Source: JBBPZA01 sp963728925 (lineage in GTDB: Bacteria > Actinomycetota > Thermoleophilia > Solirubrobacterales > Solirubrobacteraceae). From it: a stretch of DNA of 64,000 nucleotides. The translations under genes were made by a program, and so were the position numbers. Of the stretch, positions 49,770 to 58,340 are shown one piece after another. Every line of letters begins with the position of its first letter. Positions within the stretch are counted from its first letter, which is position 1. The stretch spans positions 124,001-188,000 of the forward strand of contig CAVSMB010000002.1 of NCBI GenBank assembly GCA_963728925.1, read 5' to 3'. Under the pieces are notes generated by a model. That model did not search any database. It was given only the letters and a program-made list of their open reading frames with translations, and was not told where the DNA came from.

Positions 49770-51230
49770 TCAGCCCGCCGCGCGGCTCCCGGCCTTCTTG
49801 CGGATGTCCGCGAGCTGGTCGTCGATCCAGTCGCCGGGGTCGCGCTTGGTCACGATCGCCTTCAGCCCCTCGGCGCGGCGCGCTCGCTCGCCCGCCGACA
49901 TGGTCAGGGCCGCGTGGATCGAGTCGGCGGTCTCCTGGACGTCGAAGGGGTTCACCGAGAGCGAGAACTCACCGAGCTCCTCGTGCGCGCCGGTGTTCTC
50001 GCTCAACACGCTGACGCCCGCCTGCTCGTTGACGAGCGGCCCCTCCTTGGCGACGAGGTTCATGCCGTCGAACATCGCGTTGACCAGCAGCACGTCGTAG
50101 TTCTTGTAGGCGGCGAAGGCCTCCTCGAGGTCGTCGCGGAGCTTGAGCTGGATCGGCATCCAGTCCGGCGTCCCGTGCCGGTGGTTGACCACGGCGACGA
50201 GTGCCTCGATGCGCTCGAGGTACTCGGCGTACTCGGGCACGTCGGTCCGCGAGGGCATGAGCTGGGCGACGAAGGTGACGTTCTCGCGGAACTCGGGGTG
50301 CTGCTCGAGGAAGATGTCGAAGGCGGTGAACCCCCGCAGGACGTTCTTGGAGAGGTCCGCGCGGTCCACGCGCAGCACGAGGTGCTCGCGCCGGCGGCGC
50401 AGGAGCTCACGCTCGAACTCGGCGACGCCCGCGCGCCCGGCGATCTGCTGCGTCGCGCGCCAGTCGATCGGCAGCGGATAGGAGCGCACCCAGACCTCGC
50501 GGTCGCCGCAGTGCACGACGCCGGCGTCCATGTCGACCTCGAGGTCCATGAGGTCCTGGCAGCACATGAGGAAGTTGCGCCGGTAGGCGCGCGTGTGAAA
50601 GCCGATGATGTCGTTGGCCAGCAGCCCGTTGTAGAGCTCTGAACGCATGTTCCGGGGCAACACGCGCCACGCGTCGGGCTGCGTCCACGGGATGTGGATG
50701 AAGTGGTGCAGGAACGCGTCGGGGCGCGCCTGGCGCACGAGGGCGGGGAGCGTGTAGAGGTGGTAGTCGTGGACCATCACGACCGGGTCGGAGACGTCCT
50801 CGATCTCCTCGACCACCGCCCGCGCGAGGTCCTCGTTGATGACGTTGTAGCCGAACTCGAAGGCCTCGACCTCGTGGCGGCGGATGTCGGGAGCGTTGGA
50901 CAGGTCCCACAGGTAGTGCTGGATGAACCACAGGATCGGGTTGGCGAAGATGTTGTAGAAGCGGTCGTAGGCGTCGTCGTCGGAGGTGACGAGCCGGATG
51001 CGGTACGTGCCCCCTCCCGGCGACGCCACCTCGAAGGCCCTGCCGCCCGCGTCCTGCTCGCGCTGCTGGTCGTGCCGGGTCATCGCCGAGGCGATCCACA
51101 CGGCGTCGCGATGCGAGGCGAGGCCCGTCAGCGCGGTGACCAGCCCGCCGCTGCCCCGCTTGACCTCCCCGCCGGCCTCGAAGGTCACCGGGCCGCGGTT
51201 GGAGACGAGCACGAGCGGAGCGTCCATCAT
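49770..51230 (-). CDS. otsA: Trehalose-6-phosphate synthase (OtsA, GT20)
   Basis: 486 residues; joins glucose from a nucleotide sugar to glucose-6-phosphate. VLVSNRGPV (8-16), the GGLVTAL loop, VMVHDYHLYTLPALVR (about 130-145), and IPWTQPDAWRVLP are typical. A retaining GT20 active-site Asp-His (HDYH) is present. The ATG overlaps the treT stop (ATGA). No otsB phosphatase gene follows; a VOC gene does. The upstream inositol-phosphatase-like gene could supply that step, which is untested. Confidence 0.95.
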   Translation of the reverse strand: MMDAPLVLVSNRGPVTFEAGGEVKRGSGGLVTALTGLASHRDAVWIASAMTRHDQQREQDAGGRAFEVASPGGGTYRIRLVTSDDDAYDRFYNIFANPILWFIQHYLWDLSNAPDIRRHEVEAFEFGYNVINEDLARAVVEEIEDVSDPVVMVHDYHLYTLPALVRQARPDAFLHHFIHIPWTQPDAWRVLPRNMRSELYNGLLANDIIGFHTRAYRRNFLMCCQDLMDLEVDMDAGVVHCGDREVWVRSYPLPIDWRATQQIAGRAGVAEFERELLRRRREHLVLRVDRADLSKNVLRGFTAFDIFLEQHPEFRENVTFVAQLMPSRTDVPEYAEYLERIEALVAVVNHRHGTPDWMPIQLKLRDDLEEAFAAYKNYDVLLVNAMFDGMNLVAKEGPLVNEQAGVSVLSENTGAHEELGEFSLSVNPFDVQETADSIHAALTMSAGERARRAEGLKAIVTKRDPGDWIDDQLADIRKKAGSRAAG

Positions 51231-52513
51231 GAGGCCTTCGCCGCCCCCGCCCCCGCGGCCTCGGCGCGGGCCGGAGCCCGCGGCGGCCCTGCCTCGGCGA
51301 ACATCTGCAGCCAGTCGCGCAGCAGCCGCGGCATGAGGAAGTGGCGCCGCACGTGCTCCTTGCCCGTGCGGCCCAGGTCCTTGCCGAGCTGGGGGTCCTC
51401 GAGGATCTCGACGGCACGCCGCGCGCACTCGTCGACGGTGTCCACCAGGAAGCCGGACTTGCCGTCCTCGACCTGCAGCGGGATGCCTCCGACGCGCCCG
51501 CCGATGAACGGGCGCGCCTTCCAGATCGCCTCCGTGACGGTCAGCCCGAAGCCCTCGCGCGTGGACTTCTGGATCAGGACGTCGGCGTGCGACTGGAAAG
51601 CGTTGACCTCGATCGAGCCGACGTTGTTGAAGTTGTTGAGGATGTGGATGTCGGGGTCGCCGTCGGCGTGGGCGATGGTGGCGTTGAAGAAGTCCCAGCC
51701 CTCGGGGTCGTCGGTGGCCATCGAACCGACGAGCGCGAGCTGCACGTCGGGCATGCGCTCCTTGAGGATCCGGTAGGCGTCGATGACCCCGAGCGGGTCC
51801 TTCCACGGGTCGAAGCGCGACACCTGGCAGATCAGCGGGCGGTCGACGTCGATCCCGAACTGGTCGCACACGTAGGAGGCGTCCTCGGGCGAGAGCGCCA
51901 TGTTCTTGGGGGCGAGCGGGTCGATGGCCGGCGGGCAGATGCGCGCGGTGCCGTTCATGCCCTCGGGCACGTAGTCCTGCATGTGGAAGACGGTCCGCGG
52001 ATACTCGCCGAGATAGGGGAGCAGGCGCTCGAGGGTCGCGGGGTTGGGGGTCGAGAGGTCGATGTGGCAGCGCCACACCCAGCGCCGCGCCTTGGCGGGG
52101 ACGAGCGAGAGCACGGCGGCGGGCTGGGGGTCGTGGACGACGCACACGTCCCAGCCGTCGGCCAGCTCGCGGGCGTTCATCTCGTTGTAGTGGCGCCAGA
52201 CCTCCCACTGCTGCTCGGTGAGGTCCTGCGGGTTGCCCTGCAACGCGTTGTGGAGCACCTTGGTCGCGTTGAAGAACTCCTCGCGGCCGTAGATGACGTG
52301 CCACTCGCAGTCCAGGCCGACGTCGCGCATGAGCGGCACGAGCGTGTTGAGGATCTCCGACACGCCGCCCCCGAACGCGGTGGCCGAGAGGTGGGCGATC
52401 CGCATCCCCTGCAGCGGCTCGGCCAGCGCGCGGATCTCCTCCACCAGCGGGCGACCGACGATGTGGGTGTAGTCGGCGAGGCTCTTGTGGCCGACGGCGA
52501 CGGGCTGGAGCAC
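51227..52513 (-). CDS. treT: Trehalose glycosyltransferring synthase (TreT, GT4)
   Basis: 428 residues from a GTG. TreT makes trehalose in one step from NDP-glucose and glucose. The N-terminus SLADYTHIVGRPLVEEIRAL and HLSATAFGGGVSEILNTLVPLM, plus EEFFNATKVLHNALQG (about 84-99), closely follow archaeal TreT. The GT4 end has STREGFGLTVTEA (the E-x7-E nucleotide-binding motif) and GGRVGGIP. The tail is Ala-rich. A TATCGT box sits 7 nt upstream. With otsA this gives two routes to trehalose in one operon. Confidence 0.93.
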   Translation of the reverse strand: MLQPVAVGHKSLADYTHIVGRPLVEEIRALAEPLQGMRIAHLSATAFGGGVSEILNTLVPLMRDVGLDCEWHVIYGREEFFNATKVLHNALQGNPQDLTEQQWEVWRHYNEMNARELADGWDVCVVHDPQPAAVLSLVPAKARRWVWRCHIDLSTPNPATLERLLPYLGEYPRTVFHMQDYVPEGMNGTARICPPAIDPLAPKNMALSPEDASYVCDQFGIDVDRPLICQVSRFDPWKDPLGVIDAYRILKERMPDVQLALVGSMATDDPEGWDFFNATIAHADGDPDIHILNNFNNVGSIEVNAFQSHADVLIQKSTREGFGLTVTEAIWKARPFIGGRVGGIPLQVEDGKSGFLVDTVDECARRAVEILEDPQLGKDLGRTGKEHVRRHFLMPRLLRDWLQMFAEAGPPRAPARAEAAGAGAAKAS

Positions 52514-52520
52514 GAAGCGG

Positions 52521-52526
52521 ACGATA
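52521..52526 (-). promoter_or_regulatory. TATCGT -10-like box of treT (leaderless type)
   Basis: Minus-strand TATCGT ends 7 nt before the GTG at 52513 (gap CCGCTTC), in the 42-bp gap after the IMPase gene. It could give treT-otsA transcription independent of the two-component genes. Confidence 0.5.
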
Positions 52527-52555
52527 GCCGCGCGGCGGCGCGCGTGGTCCGGAGC

Positions 52556-53482
52556 TCAGCGAAGTGACGCGCGCAGGCGGCGCACGCCGGCCTGCACCGC
52601 CGCCACGAGCTGTGTGTGGAGGGCCTGGTTGGCGGCCGCGATGACCGACATCTGGTACTCGACTCCGGAGCCGAGCACCGGCCGCCGGTCGAGCGGCCGC
52701 CCGGCCGCGTCGGTGACGATCCCCCCGCCCTCGCTCACGCACAGCGCCCCCGCCGCGAGGTCGTAGGGGGCGTTGTTGAGCACCGCCCCACCGCCGACGC
52801 GCTCGAACTCCGCGCGCACCTCGGGCACGGCCTCGATGAGCAGCGGCCCCGGCTCCACGTAGGCGTCGAGCTGGCCCGTCACCACGCGCGTCATGTCGAA
52901 GGTCGCGGCGCCGAGGTCGAAGGTGCCTCCGCCGGTGGAGGAGCCGTCGAGCAGCGCCCCGAGCACCTCGGCGTAGGCCCGCACGGGCCGCCCGCGCAGA
53001 CCGTAGGCCCAGAACAGCCGACCGAGGTCCTCGTTCTCGCTCAACACGACGGGCACCGAGGCCTCCAGGCCGCGCCCGCGCTGCGCGACGAAGCGGTGGC
53101 CCGACTTGATCTCGATTACCACGCCGAGCTCGACGTCGCCCATCACCGGGTGGCCGTCGCCCACGCGCGCGAGGGCGACCGAGACGCACGCCGCCTCGAA
53201 GCCGGCCATCGCGGGCCGCGTGCCGTCGATCGGGTCGACGACCAGCACCCACTCGGCGGGCCCCGCGGGCTCGACGAGCCCGCGGTCCTCGGTGTAGACG
53301 GCGACGTTCGGCGCGTGCTCGGCGACCATCGCCTCGACCTCGCGCTCGGCCTGCTCGTCGATGGCGAAGGTCACGTCGCCGTCCCCGCCGCCGCCGACGT
53401 GGGCGCGGCCGGCGGCGCCGCCCAGGGCGGGCAGAACGGTCTTCCGCACGCGCTCGGCGAGCTCGACGACGAGCTCGCGCAT
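52556..53482 (-). CDS. Inositol monophosphatase-family phosphatase
   Basis: 308 residues of the Mg2+-dependent, Li+-sensitive phosphatase family. Metal-binding motifs: DEQAER (about 42-47), TEDRG with Glu (about 64-68), and DPIDGTR at 83-89; the third site GTFDLGAATFDMTRV (about 190-204) lacks the usual WD-AA order but keeps an Asp. Substrates in this family include inositol-1-P, PAP, fructose-1,6-P2 and nucleotide sugars. The start shares one base with the kinase stop (TGATG), and treT-otsA follow, so a trehalose-related phosphatase role is conceivable. Confidence 0.9.
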   Translation of the reverse strand: MRELVVELAERVRKTVLPALGGAAGRAHVGGGGDGDVTFAIDEQAEREVEAMVAEHAPNVAVYTEDRGLVEPAGPAEWVLVVDPIDGTRPAMAGFEAACVSVALARVGDGHPVMGDVELGVVIEIKSGHRFVAQRGRGLEASVPVVLSENEDLGRLFWAYGLRGRPVRAYAEVLGALLDGSSTGGGTFDLGAATFDMTRVVTGQLDAYVEPGPLLIEAVPEVRAEFERVGGGAVLNNAPYDLAAGALCVSEGGGIVTDAAGRPLDRRPVLGSGVEYQMSVIAAANQALHTQLVAAVQAGVRRLRASLR

Positions 53483-54873
53483 CAGCCGGGGATCTCCAGG
53501 GTGAACGTCGTGCGCCCCGGCACCGACTCGACGGCGAGGCGGCCGTCCATGCGCTCGGCGAGCTCGCGGGCGATGGTGAGCCCGAGCCCAGAGCCGCGTG
53601 CGTCGGAGGTGAAGAACGGCTCGAAGACGCGACCGAGCATCGCGCGCTTGATCCCGAGGCCGGTGTCGCGGACCGCCAGGCGGACGACGCCGTTCTCGCG
53701 CCCGGCACGGACCTCGATGCCGGTGCCCTGCGGGGTGTGGGAGATCGCGTTGTCCATGAGGATGCGGACGATCTGGGCCACCCGCTCGGGGTCGCAGATC
53801 GCCTCGAGCGGCACGCCGGGGACGTCGAGCGAGAGCGGCGACTCGTGCTGCTGAAGCGCGGGGACGAACTCGCTCGTCACCTCCCGCGCGAGGTCGGAGA
53901 CGTCGACCGGCTCGGGCCGCAGCTCCAGCGAGCCGGCCTCAAGACGGGACAGATCCAGGAGGTCGGTCGCGAGCAGCCGCAGCCGCCCGGTCTGGTCGCG
54001 GATCTGGCCGAGGAACACGCGCAGCGTGTGCTCGTCGAGGTCCTCCTCCTCCTCGAGCAGCTCGACGAAGCCCGAGAGCGAGAAGATGGGCGTCCGCAGC
54101 TCGTGCGAGGCGGTGGCGATGAACTGCTTGCGCGCGTCGTCGAGCTGCTTCAGCTGGGCCTGCATGTCGTTGAAGGCGAGCGCGAGCTGGCCGAGCTCGT
54201 CGTCGCCGTCGACCGGGATCCGCTCGGAGAAGTCGCCCGCGGCGACCTTCTCGGCCGCCTGCTCCAGGCGCTTGATGCGGACCGAGAGCGCGCGGGCGAC
54301 GAGGTAGCCGGCGAGCGTCGCCAGCACGAGCGCGATCGCGCCGGCGATGAGGATCTGGCGCCGGACGATCGCCACGTCGTCGGTCACGTCGGACAGCGGC
54401 GCCGAGAAGACCACGACGCGAGCGACCTTGCCGTCGAAGAGCAGCGGCCGCGCGGCCTCGCCGAGGCGCCCCGTGTTGCTCGCCTCCGATCCGGTGACCG
54501 TGAGCCTCTCGGAGACCGCCTCGAGCGCGATCTGGAACTGAAGATCCTCCAGGTTGGCCTGATCGGTCGAGTCGGAGATCGGGTAAAGCTGGATCCCCTC
54601 GGTGCCGCGGCTCACGCCGAGCAGGGTGACGCGGGCGTTGGAGCGGTCGGCCGCCTGGCGCACGCGGCGGTTGAGGGTCGCGGTCCGGACGTTGGTCCCG
54701 ATCGCCGAGACGAGCGGGCCCGAGTAGGCCCGCGCGTCGGCGGCCAGCGACGAGAGCTTCTCGTCACGCAGCCGCGTCTCGAGCTGGGGGACGACGTAGA
54801 AGTAGATGACGGCGATGGCCAGCGCGGTGATCGCCGCGAAGAGCAGCGCCAGGCGGTTGCGGATCGAGCGGAC
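53482..54873 (-). CDS. Sensor histidine kinase with a non-standard start
   Basis: About 463 residues. Helix 1 (LALLFAAITALAIAVIYFYVV, about 8-28), an extracytoplasmic domain (about 30-165), helix 2 (about 170-190), HAMP, H-box FIATASHELRTPIFSLSG, N-box LMDNAISHTPQG and G-box GSGLGLTIARELAE. The frame has no ATG, GTG or TTG between 55182 and the membrane helix. Homologous kinases would start at ..RSIRNRLALLF, where this gene has GTC at 54873; CTG at 54852 is another option. Upstream frame sequence overlaps the regulator and is not conserved. Partner of the regulator 19 bp upstream. Confidence 0.88.
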   Translation of the reverse strand, partial: VRSIRNRLALLFAAITALAIAVIYFYVVPQLETRLRDEKLSSLAADARAYSGPLVSAIGTNVRTATLNRRVRQAADRSNARVTLLGVSRGTEGIQLYPISDSTDQANLEDLQFQIALEAVSERLTVTGSEASNTGRLGEAARPLLFDGKVARVVVFSAPLSDVTDDVAIVRRQILIAGAIALVLATLAGYLVARALSVRIKRLEQAAEKVAAGDFSERIPVDGDDELGQLALAFNDMQAQLKQLDDARKQFIATASHELRTPIFSLSGFVELLEEEEDLDEHTLRVFLGQIRDQTGRLRLLATDLLDLSRLEAGSLELRPEPVDVSDLAREVTSEFVPALQQHESPLSLDVPGVPLEAICDPERVAQIVRILMDNAISHTPQGTGIEVRAGRENGVVRLAVRDTGLGIKRAMLGRVFEPFFTSDARGSGLGLTIARELAERMDGRLAVESVPGRTTFTLEIPG

Positions 54874-54892
54874 GGGCCGACCCCCTGCGGCG

Positions 54893-55597
54893 CTAGTCGC
54901 CGTCGCGGAAGCGGTACCCGACGCCGCGCACGGTGAAGATGTACTCGGGCTCCTTGGCGTCGCGCTCGAGCTTCTCGCGCAGGTGGCGGATGTGGACGTC
55001 GATGGTGCGCGGGTCGCGGTAGGCCGAGTCGCCCCAGATGCGCTCCAGGAGCATGTCGCGGGTGAATACGCGACCCGGGGCGCCGGCCATCGCGAGCAGC
55101 AGCTCGAACTCGACGAACGTCGTCTTGGCGTCGCCGCCGCGCACGGTGACCGAGCGCCTGGCCGGGTCGATGCGCAGCTCACCGGCGGTGACCGGCTGGT
55201 CGTCGACCCCGTCGGGCTGGCTCAGCTCCGCGCGGCGCAGCGCGGCCTTGACGCGGCTGCGGAACTCGCGCATCGAAAACGGCTTGGTGATGTAGTCGTC
55301 GGCCCCGAGCTCGAGGCCGAGGACCTTGTCGATCTCCTCGGACTTCGCCGTGAGCATGATGATCGGCACCGAGGAGCGGGCGCGCAGCCGGCGGCACACC
55401 TCCAGGCCGTCGATCTCGGGCAGCATCAGGTCCAGGACGACGAGGTCGAAGGGCTGCTCGGCGAAGCGGGCGAGCGCCTCGCTGCCGTCGGAGGCGGGAA
55501 CCACGTCGTAGCCGTCCTTGCTCAGCGGGTAGGACAGCAGCGTCTGGATGGTGTGCTCGTCGTCGACGAGCAGGATTCGGTGTGACCTGTCGGCCAT
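54893..55597 (-). CDS. OmpR/PhoB-family response regulator
   Basis: 234 residues from the ATG at 55597: receiver with D12/D13 (LVDDEH), D56 in VVLDLMLPEIDG and ADDYITKPF (K), then a winged helix (about 135-230) ending FTVRGVGYRF. The linker SQPDGVDDQPVTAGEL is short. It heads a minus-strand run: regulator, kinase, IMPase, treT, otsA, VOC. A TAGGCT box at 55612-55617 is 14 nt upstream. It resembles PhoP/MtrA-type regulators. Confidence 0.95.
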   Translation of the reverse strand: MADRSHRILLVDDEHTIQTLLSYPLSKDGYDVVPASDGSEALARFAEQPFDLVVLDLMLPEIDGLEVCRRLRARSSVPIIMLTAKSEEIDKVLGLELGADDYITKPFSMREFRSRVKAALRRAELSQPDGVDDQPVTAGELRIDPARRSVTVRGGDAKTTFVEFELLLAMAGAPGRVFTRDMLLERIWGDSAYRDPRTIDVHIRHLREKLERDAKEPEYIFTVRGVGYRFRDGD

Positions 55598-55611
55598 CGT
55601 CGACCGCAAAC

Positions 55612-55617
55612 AGCCTA
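55612..55617 (-). promoter_or_regulatory. TAGGCT -10-like box of the response regulator
   Basis: Minus-strand TAGGCT ends 14 nt before the ATG at 55597, giving a very short leader with no clear SD. Confidence 0.4.
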
Positions 55618-55720
55618 GAGGGAGCGAGGTGCGGCCACGCGCCAGGCGCCGCTCCCGGCGCGCCGCTGCAAGCCCCGCTGCAGCCGCCGTCAAGGGTGCA
55701 GCGCGCGTCGGGACGAGGAC

Positions 55721-55726
55721 TACGCT
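55721..55726 (+). promoter_or_regulatory. TACGCT -10-like box (leaderless type)
   Basis: TACGCT ends 9 nt before the GTG at 55736; no SD lies between. Confidence 0.45.
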
Positions 55727-55735
55727 GCGCAGCCC

Positions 55736-57499
55736 GTGCTCGATATGCGCCTCTATCGGCTCGCCTTCGTGCCGGCGGTCTTCGCGATCATCGTGGCCGC
55801 ATTCTCGCTGCAGGGCCGCGAGCGCCCGATCGCCGGGACACCGCTGGCCCCCGACGCCTTCGACGGGCGCCGGGCGATCTCCCAGCTCGAGACGCTCGCC
55901 GCGGCGTTTCCCGACCGTCGTCCCGGCGGTCGCGACGACGACCGCCTCGCCGACCGCGTCGCCGCGGAGCTGCGCGTGGGGAACGTGTTCACGGTCACCG
56001 AACGCCGCTTCGACGCGCAGACCGCCGACGGCGAGCGCCGGCTGACGACCGTCGTCGCGGTCCGCCAGGGTCTCAGCCAGCGCCGCATCGTCGTGGTCGC
56101 CCACCGCGACGCGCTCGAGCCGCGATCGGCCGCCTCGCTGTCGGGCACCGCCGCGCTGCTCGAGCTCTCGCGCGTGATCCGCGCCGGCCGCTCGCTGCGG
56201 CGCACGCTGGTGCTCGTCTCGACGAGCGGCGGGACGGCCGGACTCGCCGGCGCACGCGAGTTCGCCGACCATCCCGGCGGGCCGGTGGATGCGGCGCTCG
56301 TGCTGGGCGACATGGCGGGCACCGACACGCGCCTGCCCCTGGTGGTCCCCTTCTCCAACGGCCTGGGCGCCGCACCGCCGCGCCTGACCGACACGGTGCG
56401 GGCGGCCGTCCGGTCCGAGGTCGGCCTGCGGCCCGGCGGCAATCGCCTGCCCGCCCGCTTTGCCCGTCTCGCCTTCCCGCTCACGCTCTCCGAACAGGGC
56501 GAGCTACTGCCGCGCGGCACGCCCTCGGTGCTCCTCTCAGCCTCCGGCGAGCGCGGTCCCGGCGCCTCGAGCGCGGTGTCGCGCAAGCGCCTGCAGGCCT
56601 TCGGGCGGGCGGCCCTGCGCGCCGTGACCGCGGTCGACGGGGCGCGCTCGGCCGGCTCTGCGCCCGACGCCGACCTCGCCGTCCAGACCAAGGTGCTCCC
56701 GGGCTGGGTGGTGCGCCTCGTCATCGGGCTGCTGATCCTCCCGGCCGTGCTCGCCGCCGTCGACGGCTTCGCCCGCGTGCGCCGGCGCCGGCAACCGGTC
56801 GGCATGTGGCTCCGCTGGGCGCTGACGGGCGTGCTGCCCTTCCTGCTCGCCGCCCTCGTCGCGTGGCTCCTGCGGATCACCGGGCTGATCGCGGCTCCCG
56901 GGGCCCCGGCCCCGGTCGGGTCGGTCGCGCTGGACGGGTCGGGGGTCGCTGCGCTGGTGGCGGTCGCGCTGGTCTTCGTGGTGGGCTGGCTCGGGCTGCG
57001 CCCGCTGGTGTTGCTGGCCCTCGGGGTGCAGGGGAAGCCCGAGTCGCCGGGCGCGGCCGCCGCCCTTGCGCTCGTGCTGGTCACCGTCGTGGCCCTCGTG
57101 TGGCTGGGCAACCCCTACGCCGCCGCCCTGCTCCTGCCCGCGCTGCACGTGTGGCTGCTCGCCCTGGACCCCGCGTTGCCCGTCCGCCGGGCCGCGTGGG
57201 CTCTTCTCGTGCTCGCGGCGCTGCTGCCCCTCGCGCTCGTCGCGCTCTACTACATGCGCGTCTTCGCGATGGATCCCGCCGAGCTGGCGTGGATGGCCTT
57301 CCTCCTCGTCGCCGGCGGCGGCGTCGGCGTCGCGGGCGTGGTGCTGTGGTCGTTGCTGGGCGGATGCCTGCTCGGCGTGCTCGCCATCCTGCGCCGCCGC
57401 CCGGGGCCGGACGCTGCGGAGCCCGCCCTCACCCGCGGCCCGGCCCGCTACGCGGGACCCGGCTCGCTCGGCGGCACCAAGTCGGCGCTGCGCCGCTGA
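55736..57499 (+). CDS. Membrane protein with an M28-peptidase-like domain, metal site degenerate
   Basis: 587 residues from a GTG. An N-terminal helix (about 9-25) is followed by an extracytoplasmic alpha/beta domain (about 40-310) resembling M28 aminopeptidases: AFPDRRPGGRDDDRLADRVAAEL and RRIVVVAHRDA. H123 and D125 fit the first zinc-site residues, but the next ligand, the Asp of the family's A-DN-SG element, is Ser in SLSGTAALLELSRV. The C-terminal half has about seven helices (about 325-555). The enzyme is probably inactive or uses another site. The role might be binding peptides at the surface. The sortase gene follows by 31 bp. Confidence 0.82.
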   Translation: MLDMRLYRLAFVPAVFAIIVAAFSLQGRERPIAGTPLAPDAFDGRRAISQLETLAAAFPDRRPGGRDDDRLADRVAAELRVGNVFTVTERRFDAQTADGERRLTTVVAVRQGLSQRRIVVVAHRDALEPRSAASLSGTAALLELSRVIRAGRSLRRTLVLVSTSGGTAGLAGAREFADHPGGPVDAALVLGDMAGTDTRLPLVVPFSNGLGAAPPRLTDTVRAAVRSEVGLRPGGNRLPARFARLAFPLTLSEQGELLPRGTPSVLLSASGERGPGASSAVSRKRLQAFGRAALRAVTAVDGARSAGSAPDADLAVQTKVLPGWVVRLVIGLLILPAVLAAVDGFARVRRRRQPVGMWLRWALTGVLPFLLAALVAWLLRITGLIAAPGAPAPVGSVALDGSGVAALVAVALVFVVGWLGLRPLVLLALGVQGKPESPGAAAALALVLVTVVALVWLGNPYAAALLLPALHVWLLALDPALPVRRAAWALLVLAALLPLALVALYYMRVFAMDPAELAWMAFLLVAGGGVGVAGVVLWSLLGGCLLGVLAILRRRPGPDAAEPALTRGPARYAGPGSLGGTKSALRR

Positions 57500-57530
57500 G
57501 CGTCGCCCCGCCGCCATACTCCCTGCGCTC

Positions 57531-58217
57531 ATGCGTCGGGCCCTTCGTGCGCTGTCCACCGTGCTCATCGCCGGCGGGATCCTGCTCCTCGCCGATGCGG
57601 GTCTGACCCTCGTCTGGCAGGAGCCGGTCTCCGCGCTGTACGCGCGCGTCCAACAGCACGACCTCAACGGCCAGCTCGTCGAGATCGAGCGCAGGGGTCC
57701 GACCCGCAGCGAGAAGCGCGCGCTCAAGCGCCTGAAGTCCAGCCTTCGGCGCATGGCCTTCCTCGCCCGCTCGCTGCGCCGCAAGACCGGCGACGGCGAC
57801 CCGATCGGGCGCATCAAGATCCCGAAGATCGGCGCGAACTTCGTGGTCGTCGAGGGGACCCGCACTCCAGACCTGCGCCGGGGCCCGGGACGCTACGCGG
57901 ACACCTCGCTGCCCGGTCTGCGCGGGACCGTGGGCATCGCCGGCCACCGCACGACCTACCTCGCGCCCTTCCGCGACGTCGACAGGCTCGTGCGCGGCAG
58001 CTCGATCGTGCTCGAGATGCCCTACGGGCGCTTCACCTATCGCGTCTTCTCCAAGCGCATCGTCGACCCGGGCGACGTGGCGGTCATCGACCCCGTGCGC
58101 AGGCAGCGCCGGCTCGTGCTGACCGCCTGTCATCCGCTCTACAGCGCGGCGAAGCGCATCGTCATCTTCTCCGAGCTCGTGCGCTCGGAGCCGCGCGACG
58201 CCGCCCTGCGGGCGTGA
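57531..58217 (+). CDS. Sortase (class E-like)
   Basis: 228 residues: membrane anchor (about 10-28), basic helical stalk (about 50-85), and the sortase beta-barrel with the catalytic triad H139 (IAGHRTTYLAPF), C200 (VLTACHP) and R209. PIGRIKIPKIG (91-101) and VVEGT are the usual first strands. Sortases attach surface proteins carrying LPXTG/LAXTG-type signals; no substrate was seen in the window. TACTCC lies 8 nt before the ATG, a weak leaderless-like box. Confidence 0.94.
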   Translation: MRRALRALSTVLIAGGILLLADAGLTLVWQEPVSALYARVQQHDLNGQLVEIERRGPTRSEKRALKRLKSSLRRMAFLARSLRRKTGDGDPIGRIKIPKIGANFVVVEGTRTPDLRRGPGRYADTSLPGLRGTVGIAGHRTTYLAPFRDVDRLVRGSSIVLEMPYGRFTYRVFSKRIVDPGDVAVIDPVRRQRRLVLTACHPLYSAAKRIVIFSELVRSEPRDAALRA

Positions 58218-58233
58218 GCGAGCGCTCGGCCAT

Positions 58234-58268
58234 GGGGTGAAGACCCCAGGACGGAAGTCCACGCTTCC
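58234..58268 (+). promoter_or_regulatory. Two adjacent perfect hairpins upstream of a FlgM-like ORF
   Basis: GGGGT-GAAG-ACCCC (58234-58247) and GGAAG-TCCACG-CTTCC (58253-58268) lie in tandem, 17 bp after the sortase stop. They may end the sortase transcript or form a structured leader. There is no T-run. Confidence 0.4.
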
Positions 58269-58340
58269 GCCGCGCGATTCAGCCCGCCCGCGCCGGGCGA
58301 CGAATGCACCTGGTGTCCCTCCCAGGATGGAGCGCACGAG

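Noticed and set aside
51230..53708. Very long minus-strand frame upstream of otsA (to 53708)
   Set aside because: It covers treT and the IMPase gene in another frame; the otsA start at 51230 overlaps the treT stop and begins the conserved domain.
58234..58268. c-di-GMP riboswitch before the FlgM-like frame
   Set aside because: The two simple hairpins lack the conserved GEMM core elements; no riboswitch class could be supported.
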